NCBI GenBank assembly: GCA_016721015.1
Contig: JADKJL010000003.1
Location: 186,001 to 250,000 of the forward strand
DNA: 64,000 bases
Origin: Lysobacterales bacterium
GTDB lineage: Bacteria; Pseudomonadota; Gammaproteobacteria; Xanthomonadales; Rhodanobacteraceae
Direction of reading: 5' to 3'
Shown here: positions 57,330 through 64,000 of the stretch, piece after piece
Position numbering within the stretch: the first letter of the stretch is position 1
Layout: every line of letters begins with the position of its first letter
Notes under the pieces: model-generated
Databases searched by the model: none
Seen by the model: only the letters and a program-made list of their open reading frames with translations
What the model was told of the DNA's origin: nothing
Translations under genes and position numbers: made by a program

Positions 57330-58431
57330 ATGATTTTCGGAAACGCTCGCCTCAACCGGTCACGAAGAAGTGGTGTTCTGCCACAACAAGGACGCTGGTC
57401 TGAAGGCCATCATCGCGATCCACAACACTGTTCTCGGCCCGTCGCTTGGCGGCCTGCGCATGTGGCCATACAAGAGCGAGCAGGAAGCGATCAACGACGT
57501 CTTGCGCCTGTCGCGCGGGATGACCTACAAGAATGCGGTGGCCGGACTCAACCTCGGCGGTGGCAAGGCCGTCATCATCGGCGACCCGGCCAAGGACAAG
57601 TCCGAAGCCCTGTTCCGCTCCTTCGGTCGTTTCGTCAACTCGTTGAACGGCCGCTATATCACCGCGGAAGACGTCGGCATCGATGTCAACGACATGGAAT
57701 GGGTATTTCGCGAAACGTCGTTCGTTACTGGCGTCCATCAGGTGCATGGAGGCTCGGGCGATCCATCTCCGTTCACTGCATTCGGCACCATGCAGGGACT
57801 GCTGGCCGCGCTGAACGCGTGTTATGGCAACGAGGATGTGGGCAAGTACAGTTTCGCCGTCCAGGGTGCCGGCCATGTCGGCATGGAGTTCATCAAGCTG
57901 TTGCGCGAGCAGGATGCCAAGGTTTACGTGACCGACATCAACAAGGAACTCGTGCAACGTGCGGTCGATGATTACGGTTGTACGGCGGTCGGGCTCGATG
58001 AGATCTACGACACCGATGCGGACGTCTACAGCCCATGCGCACTCGGCGGCACCCTCAACGAGGAAACCTTGAAGCGGCTTCGCTGCAAGGTGATCTGCGG
58101 TGCCGCTAACAACCAGCTGGCCAGCAACGAGATTGGCGATGAAGTCTCGCGCCGCGGCTTGTTCTATGCGCCCGATTACGCGGTCAATGCCGGCGGGGTG
58201 ATGAACATCTCGCTCGAAATCGACGGTTACAATCGTGAACGCGCGATGCGCATGATGCGCACGATCTACCACAATGTCAGCCGCATTTTCGAGATTGCCA
58301 AGCGCGACAATATTCCTACCTACCTGGCCGCAGATCGCATGGCGGAGGAGCGCATCGCGACGATCGGAAAATTGCGTCTGCCCCATCTTGGCGTCAGCGC
58401 TCCCAGTTTTCAGGGCCGACGCGGCAACTGA
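57330..58431 (+). CDS. ldh: leucine dehydrogenase (Glu/Leu/Phe/Val family; one frame break)
   Basis: About 366 residues after mending. Reversible NAD-dependent deamination of leucine and other branched-chain amino acids. Visible: IHNTVLGPSLGGLRMW, MTYKNAVAGLNLGGGKAVI (two active-site lysines), AVQGAGHVGMEF (NAD), and NAGGVMN. The break is at 57339-57340, where GG stands for one expected G; reading across it recovers the family N-terminus MIFETLASTGHEEVVFCHN. It lies 34 bases upstream of the acyl-CoA dehydrogenase gene, probably one operon for leucine use. Confidence 0.88.
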
Positions 58432-58465
58432 TTGCCGATTTGCCTGACCCCGGAGGTTTCCCAGC

Positions 58466-59622
58466 ATGCGTCCATTCCAGCTCAGTGAAGATCTCGATGC
58501 CTTGCGCCAGGCCGTGCAGGCATTCGCCGAGAAGGAGATCGCTCCACGGGCGGACTTGATCGACCGCGACAATGAATTCCCGGCCGACCTTTGGCGCAAG
58601 CTCGGCGAGATGGGCCTGCTCGGCATCACCGCAGCCGAGGAATTCGGCGGCTCGCAGATGGGCTATCTGGCGCATGTCGTGGCCATGGAGGAGATTTCGC
58701 GTGCCTCCGGCTCGGTCGGACTTTCGTATGGCGCACATTCGAACCTGTGCGTGCAGAACCTGAGCAACAACGCGAGTGACGAGCAACGCCGCAAATACCT
58801 GCCAAAACTGTGCAGCGGTGAATGGGTTGGCGCGCTGGCCATGAGCGAACCGGGTGCAGGATCCGATGTGGTCGGATCGATGACCTGTCGGGCCGAGAAG
58901 CGCGGCGATGTCTGGATCGCCAATGGTTCGAAGATGTGGATCACCAACGGCCCGGATGCGGATGTCCTGCTGGTTTACATGCGCACGGCACCGAAACCGG
59001 CCGGCTCGCGTTGCATGACCGCTTTCATCATCGAAAAGGCATGCAGGGTTTCTCCACCGCGCAGAAGCTCGACAAACTCGGCATGCGCGGTTCAAATACC
59101 TGTGAGCTGGTGTTCGAGGATTGCGAGATTCCTGCCGAGAATGTGGTCGGCCAGGTCAACGAAGGCGTGCGTGTGCTGATGAGCGGCCTGGATACCGAGC
59201 GCCTGGTACTTTCGGGCGGGCCAATCGGATTGATGCAGGCCGCGCTCGACCTCGTCGTTCCCTACGTGCGCGAGCGCAAGCAGTTCAATGCTCCGATCGG
59301 CACGTTCGGAATCATGCAGGCCAAGGTCGCCGACATGTACACCGGCCTGCAGTCAGCCCGCGCCTATGCCTACATGGTTGCCCAGGATTTCGACCGCGGC
59401 GTGAAATCCCGCATCGACCCGGCTTCGTGTCTGATGCATGCCTCACAGACAGCAGTCCAGGTAACCCTCGAGGCCATCCAGGCGCTCGGTGGCAATGGTT
59501 ATATCAACGACTACCCCGCAGGCCGGCTGCTGCGCGACGCCAAACTTTACGAAATTGGTGCCGGAACCAACGAGATCCGGCGCATGCTGATCGGTCGAGA
59601 GCTGTTCCACGGCAAGAGTTGA
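58466..59622 (+). CDS. isovaleryl-CoA dehydrogenase-like acyl-CoA dehydrogenase (one frame break)
   Basis: About 385 residues after mending a one-base loss near 59038 (GG for expected GGG, in IIEKGMQGF). Motifs: SVGLSYGAHSNLCVQNL, LAMSEPGAGSDVVGSM, WITNGPDADVLLVYMRT, MRGSNTCELVFEDCEIPAENVVG, GLDTERLVLSGGPIGLMQ, and ALGGNGYINDYPAGRLLRDAKLYEIGAGTNEIRR. The pattern including the SYGAHSNL tract matches isovaleryl-CoA dehydrogenase, the third step of leucine breakdown. The upstream leucine dehydrogenase supports this. Electron acceptor is ETF. Confidence 0.87.
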
Positions 59623-59773
59623 CCTCACGGGCACCATGCTGCCCTTCGACCCAATAGCCTTTTCACGCCCCGCGCACAGCCCGGCGATGCCGCCGTGAGC
59701 GAACGTTGCAAATGGCAGGTCTATTTCCGTTTATCTGGAGTAGACTGAAAGCAGAGGCCACTTGGGGGGCACG

Positions 59774-61302
59774 ATGGGGCTGATAGAAGACAGCCTTGAA
59801 TTTTCGCAGGAATCAACGGGTGAGGTTTCCCCGTGGAAAATCCTGATCGTGGACGATGAGCCCGAGGTTCATCATGTCACCCGACTCGTGCTGGGCAATT
59901 TCCGGTTTGCCGATCGACCAGTGCAGCTGATCAGCGCCTATTCCAGTGTCGAGGCCGAGCAGAAACTGCGTGAGAACACGGATACTGCGGTCATCCTGCT
60001 CGATGTCGTCATGGAGACCGAGCAAGCTGGTCTGGCCTTGGTGCGAACGATCCGTGAACGACTCGACAACCAGTTCGTTCGCATCGTCCTGCGTACCGGA
60101 CAACCCGGCCAGGCACCTGAGCACGAAGTCGTCGCGGCCTACGACATCAACGACTACAAGGAAAAACCGAACTCACGGCGCAGAAGCTTTCGACCACGCT
60201 CTATGCGGCCCTGCGCGCCTATCGCGACATGCGCACCATCGATGCCAGCCGACGTGGGCTCGAGTTCGTCATCAAGGCTTCCTCGGACGTCTTTTCTCAT
60301 CAGCAACCACAGCACTTCGCCTCATTGGTGCTCGAAAAGCTGAGCGAACTGATCGGGGTCGAATGTGGCGTCCTTTGCTGCCGGATCGCCCACCCGAATG
60401 GAGAACGCCCTGAACACTTCGAGGTGGCCGCAGCGAGTGGTGAGTACGCGCGCTTTCTGTCCGGCAATGCGGAGGAAAAGCTGCCGGCACACATGGTCGA
60501 GTCGCTGCATCGTGCCTTCAGCAACAAGCAGCATGTGTTTTTGGATGACCATTACGTCCTGCATTTCGCCGACAGCGATGCTACCGAAGCCCTGATCTAT
60601 GTCGGCGGGTCGCATCGGCTTGATGAACACGCGCATCGCCTGATGCAGGTGTTCTGCAGCAATGTCGCGATTGCCTACGAGAACCTGCATCTCAATCAGG
60701 AGCTCTTCGACAGCCAACTGGACATGGTCTATCTGCTTGCCGGTGCCGCAGAATCCCGCTCACGCGAGACGGCCAATCATGTCCGCCGGGTCGGCATCAT
60801 CGCGGCCATGCTCGGTCGCCTGCACGGCCTCGATGAGCCGACTTGCGAAATGCTCAACTATGCCGCGCCACTGCACGACATCGGCAAGATCGGCATTCCG
60901 GATGCAATCCTCAACAAGCCTGGACCGCACACGCCGGAAGAGACCGTCATCATGCGGACGCATGCGGAACTTGGTGCCAAGCTGCTGGCTGGATCACGTC
61001 GACAGGTGTTCCGCCTGGCTGGCGAAATCGCGCTGACCCATCACGAGAACTTCGATGGCAGCGGCTACCCGAATGGATTGACCGGCAAGGACATCCCGAT
61101 TGCCGGGCGTATCACCGCGCTGGCCGATGTCTTCGACGCGCTCGGCAGTCGCCGCTGCTACAAGGAAGCCTGGGCCGACGATGCGATCCACGATTTCATC
61201 CATTCCCAGCGTGGCGTCAAGTTCGATCCGATGCTGACCGACCTGCTGTTCGAGAACTGGGAACAAATCGCCACCCTGCGCCGGCAACTGCCAGACAGCT
61301 GA
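59774..61302 (+). CDS. response regulator with DUF3369 and HD-GYP domains (one frame break)
   Basis: About 509 residues after mending a one-base loss near 60165 (A5 for expected A6). A receiver domain has KILIVDDEPEVHHVTR with the phospho-acceptor aspartate in VILLDVVMETE. DUF3369 follows (GLEFVIKASSDVFSHQQPQ, LSELIGVECGV). The C-terminal HD-GYP domain has LHDIGKIGIPDAIL and HHENFDGSGYP, all residues for c-di-GMP hydrolysis. The ATG at 59774 follows GGGGGG; a TTG at 59762 is an alternative. It is convergent, 4 bases apart, with the sensor kinase gene. Confidence 0.9.
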
Positions 61303-61306
61303 ATCA

Positions 61307-64000
61307 TCACCCCTTGAAGCGTATGGACAGGCGCAAGCCCGTTCCCGGCGTACTGTCGACGACGATCGTGCCACCGAGTACCTGAGTGACCAGGTTGTAG
61401 ACGATATGCATGCCGAGCCCCGAACCACCGCTTCCGCGCCGGGTCGTGAAAAACGGATCGAAGATGCGCGCGCATGCCACTTCGTCCATCCCGACGCCGT
61501 TGTCATCGTAGTCGATCGCAATCGTATCTTCGTGCCGGGAGACGGCAATGCCGATCTCGCCGGCCTGACCATCGGGGAATGCATGGATCAGTGAATTCAT
61601 GACCAGATTGGTGATGATCTGATACAGCGCCCCAGGCGCCGTTTCGCAAACAACTTTTTCCACGCAGACGAGGGTGATGCGGTGCGGGGACTTTTTCAAC
61701 GTCGGCCCTAGCGTAGTCAGGATCTCCTCGATGCATGCACCGAGTTCGACGACCCGCCTGTCTTCGGTGGATTGATCCACGGCCACTTGCTTGAAGCTGC
61801 GAATCAGTCGATCGGCTCGCTGCAGGTTGCGCAGGATCATTTGCGAACTTTCCAATGCCGACTGGGCGAAGCGTTCCAGATCCGACTGCTTCATCGCACC
61901 CGTTTCCAGAAGATGCGAGATTCGGCGAGCCTCCTCGGTCAGGTGCGAGGCTGCTGTAACGCTGACACCGATGGGTGTATTGATTTCATGGGCAATGCCG
62001 GCGACCAGGCCTCCCAGAAAAGCCAGTTTTTCGGCTTCGACAAGCTGGCGCTGGGTCAGGGTCAGCCGATCCAGTGCCTGTTGCAGATCCACATTGGCCG
62101 AGCGCAAGTCTGCGGTTCTCCGCTCAACACGATGCTCGAGCTCCTCATTGAGCCTGCGCAGCGCATCTTCGGCATTTTTCAACGCGCTGATGTCATGCGT
62201 CGTGCCGGCCATGCGCACGCCGCGTCCATTTGCATCGCGCTCGACCAACCTGCCGCGCGAAATGACCCAGATCCACTCATGATTCATGCCGAGTGCGCGA
62301 TAGGTCGTCTCGAACACCTCCCTGTCACCGCGGAAGTGCGCAGTCAAGGCGGCCTTGAACTTCGGCAAGTCCTCCTTGTGTATGAATGGCTCATAGGTAT
62401 CAATGCTCTGCCCGGCAGCCTCCACGTTGACCGCGAGATTCATCAGCATGTTGTCGCGAACCATGTTCCGCGTGCGCAGGTCGATATCCCAAAGTTCGCC
62501 GCCGCTGCCCCACAGCGACATCTTCAAGCGCTCTTCACTCTGTCGAATCGCCTCCTGGATGGCCTCGCGTCGGCGCCGCGTCGCCCTGGCCTGCAAGGTT
62601 ATCAAGCCAATCAGCAAGGCCATTGCCAGCGCATAGCTGACATAGGCGATCGGTGAAGCCCACGCCGAGGGCGCAACATGCACATCCACCGATTCTTCTT
62701 CTCCAGCGGCCCAGTCGCTTCCATCGCGGCGTGCCCGCAGCAGCAATCGATAGCTGCCGGCAGCCAGATCCGTGTAGGTCGCGAAACGTCGACTCGAACC
62801 CGTTTCAATCCACTGCGGGTCGTGCCCATCGAGTCGGTAGCTGTAACGAATCGATTCAGGATCGGAAAAATCGAAAGCCGAGAACTCGACCGTGAAGTTG
62901 TCCTGATCGTGACGCAACTCGACCTTTCCGCCCAGCCACAGACTGACATCAAGCGGCGACGCCGGATCGCGCCAGGCCAGCTTGACCGGAATATTTTGCA
63001 GAAGTAGACGGGTTGCCAGTGGCTTTTGCGGTTGACGCAACTCGACCCGCAAGGGATCGAACACGCTGATTCCTTCGAGCCCGCTGAATACGACCAACCC
63101 ATCCGGAAGCCGTGTAGCGCCATTGATCCAGTAACCCGTGGACAGGGTGCCATCGTGCGATCCGAAATTGACGAACCGTTGGTGATCGCGGTCGTAGCGG
63201 CTGATGCCGTTTGTTGTACTTATCCAGAAACGTCCTTTGGAATCTTCCATGATAGCGCCGATGGCTTCCGCCGCGAGACCCTGCTTTGCACCAAATGTCT
63301 CAAATCGGGGCTTCGCGTCATTGTCCGGCAGGAGATGGCTGATTCCGCCACCTTGGGTGCCCACCCAGAGTTCGCCACGTGAATCGACGGTCAAGGTCGA
63401 AATGGCATCGCTTCCAACCGAAGCCGGGTCATTGCGATCGTAGTGAAAGTGCTCAAATGTCCGGGTCGAACGATCAAAGCGATCGAGTCCGCCTGAGCGC
63501 AGGCCGACCCAGAGATCTCCAGCCGGCGTTTCCACAATATGGCCCACCGTTTCACCACCAAGGCTGGTGGCGCTGTCTACACCAAGCGAATCGTGCGGAT
63601 GATGGACGAACCCGGTGCAGCCTGCGCACCGCTCATCAAGTCCATGGTTTGCTGTCCCGACCCAGAGCGTTCCGGCGCGATCCTCATACAGATAAAGGAT
63701 CGAGTCCTCGCCGAGGCTTTTGCCGTCCATCGGATCGTGGCGGATATGCTCGAATTTCGAGCTGCCCTGCGGCAGTCGGTTGAGTCCTCCGCCCATGGTC
63801 GCTATCCAGAGGCTGCCATCGCGGGTTCGGGTGATGAATTGCACAAAATCATGTGAGAGTGAATCCGGATTCTGCGGATCATGCGTGAAACGGGCAATCA
63901 CTCCCTGGTTGAGGTCGATATGAACCAACCCACCCCCCTCCAGCACGCCGGCCCAGAGCGTTCCATCCGGGTCACCCCAGACCGTCAACGCCTGGCGTGA
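61307..64000 (-). CDS. propeller-type sensor histidine kinase (5' end outside window)
   Basis: 897 codons visible with the frame still open at the right edge. Order: repeated two-component propeller blades (GSLWIATMGGGLNRL, GDLWVGLRSGGLDRF, GELWVGTQGGGISHL and others), a Y_Y_Y domain (FTVEFSAFDFSDPESIRYSYRLDG), one membrane helix (PIAYVSYALAMALLIGLITL), a PAS domain (about 500-610), a coiled coil, the phospho-acceptor GLVAGIAHEINTPIGV, and an ATPase domain with DDNGVGMDE and GSGLGMHIVYN. It has no receiver in the visible part. It senses a periplasmic signal of unknown nature. The convergent HD-GYP regulator is a candidate partner. Confidence 0.92.
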   Translation of the reverse strand, partial: SRQALTVWGDPDGTLWAGVLEGGGLVHIDLNQGVIARFTHDPQNPDSLSHDFVQFITRTRDGSLWIATMGGGLNRLPQGSSKFEHIRHDPMDGKSLGEDSILYLYEDRAGTLWVGTANHGLDERCAGCTGFVHHPHDSLGVDSATSLGGETVGHIVETPAGDLWVGLRSGGLDRFDRSTRTFEHFHYDRNDPASVGSDAISTLTVDSRGELWVGTQGGGISHLLPDNDAKPRFETFGAKQGLAAEAIGAIMEDSKGRFWISTTNGISRYDRDHQRFVNFGSHDGTLSTGYWINGATRLPDGLVVFSGLEGISVFDPLRVELRQPQKPLATRLLLQNIPVKLAWRDPASPLDVSLWLGGKVELRHDQDNFTVEFSAFDFSDPESIRYSYRLDGHDPQWIETGSSRRFATYTDLAAGSYRLLLRARRDGSDWAAGEEESVDVHVAPSAWASPIAYVSYALAMALLIGLITLQARATRRRREAIQEAIRQSEERLKMSLWGSGGELWDIDLRTRNMVRDNMLMNLAVNVEAAGQSIDTYEPFIHKEDLPKFKAALTAHFRGDREVFETTYRALGMNHEWIWVISRGRLVERDANGRGVRMAGTTHDISALKNAEDALRRLNEELEHRVERRTADLRSANVDLQQALDRLTLTQRQLVEAEKLAFLGGLVAGIAHEINTPIGVSVTAASHLTEEARRISHLLETGAMKQSDLERFAQSALESSQMILRNLQRADRLIRSFKQVAVDQSTEDRRVVELGACIEEILTTLGPTLKKSPHRITLVCVEKVVCETAPGALYQIITNLVMNSLIHAFPDGQAGEIGIAVSRHEDTIAIDYDDNGVGMDEVACARIFDPFFTTRRGSGGSGLGMHIVYNLVTQVLGGTIVVDSTPGTGLRLSIRFKG

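Noticed and set aside
57352..58629. 425-codon antisense reading opposite leucine dehydrogenase
   Set aside because: Leucine dehydrogenase is conserved throughout this stretch, and the antisense frame has no family features.

Overview
The window looks like a chromosomal segment of a GC-rich gammaproteobacterium of the Xanthomonadales (Lysobacterales), probably near Rhodanobacteraceae/Dokdonella. This is inferred from protein sequence feel, the smpB/ratA/ratB/bamE/fur neighbourhood beside ssrA, the very large NAD-glutamate dehydrogenase, the DUF1800/DUF1501 pair and the REP-type palindromes; no search was possible. Genes are densely packed, mostly housekeeping and catabolic. There is no prophage, plasmid, CRISPR or rRNA operon. 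There is one tRNA-Arg and one tmRNA.

Layout. 1-4.75 kb: an OsmC fragment, cytidine deaminase, and the deoC-deoA-deoB-deoD nucleoside salvage operon with 4-bp overlaps at each junction. 4.8-8.8 kb: an oxygen-independent ubiquinone module made of ubiU-ubiV, then on the opposite strand a DGC-domain protein and an unusual chorismate mutase-UbiT fusion. FNR/Anr-like boxes lie upstream of both arms, and a 133-bp tandem array built from the 3' end of the ubiT gene lies between them. 9-18 kb: RarD-type transporter, DUF3228, host-attachment protein, a UDG-like/DUF488/TrmY cluster, ALDH7, pyrD-murB. 18-28 kb: secreted DUF1800/DUF1501 pair, FHA-adenylate cyclase, fused branched-chain 2-oxoacid dehydrogenase E1, GST, GNAT, a pilin-like protein, glutaryl-CoA dehydrogenase. 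28-33.5 kb: a deacetylase, two tandem paralogues of unknown function with a cN-I type nucleotidase, a secreted subtilase, NAD kinase. 33.8-44.4 kb: NAD-glutamate dehydrogenase, a diguanylate cyclase, acyl-CoA dehydrogenase, M3 peptidase. 44.5-47.8 kb: aminomuconate-semialdehyde dehydrogenase type ALDH, an unknown secreted protein and a RidA protein (likely tryptophan/kynurenine breakdown). 47.9-56.4 kb: tRNA-Arg, fur, bamE, ratA/ratB, smpB, ssrA, clpA-clpS, a Nudix gene, mnmA, hflD. 57.3-59.6 kb: leucine dehydrogenase and an isovaleryl-CoA dehydrogenase-like gene. 59.8-64 kb: an HD-GYP response regulator facing a propeller-type sensor kinase that runs off the right edge.

Taken together the genes suggest an amino-acid- and peptide-degrading organism (GDH, BCKDH, leucine dehydrogenase, three acyl-CoA dehydrogenases, ALDH7, ALDH8-like, peptidases) that can probably make ubiquinone without oxygen.

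Quality note. At least thirteen reading-frame breaks, mostly one-base gains or losses in short homopolymers, fall between about 33 and 60 kb, six of them in the glutamate dehydrogenase. The tRNA-Arg also seems to lack two bases. Conserved protein continues across each break, so uncorrected sequencing indels are the likeliest cause. I annotate these as single genes and give the break positions.
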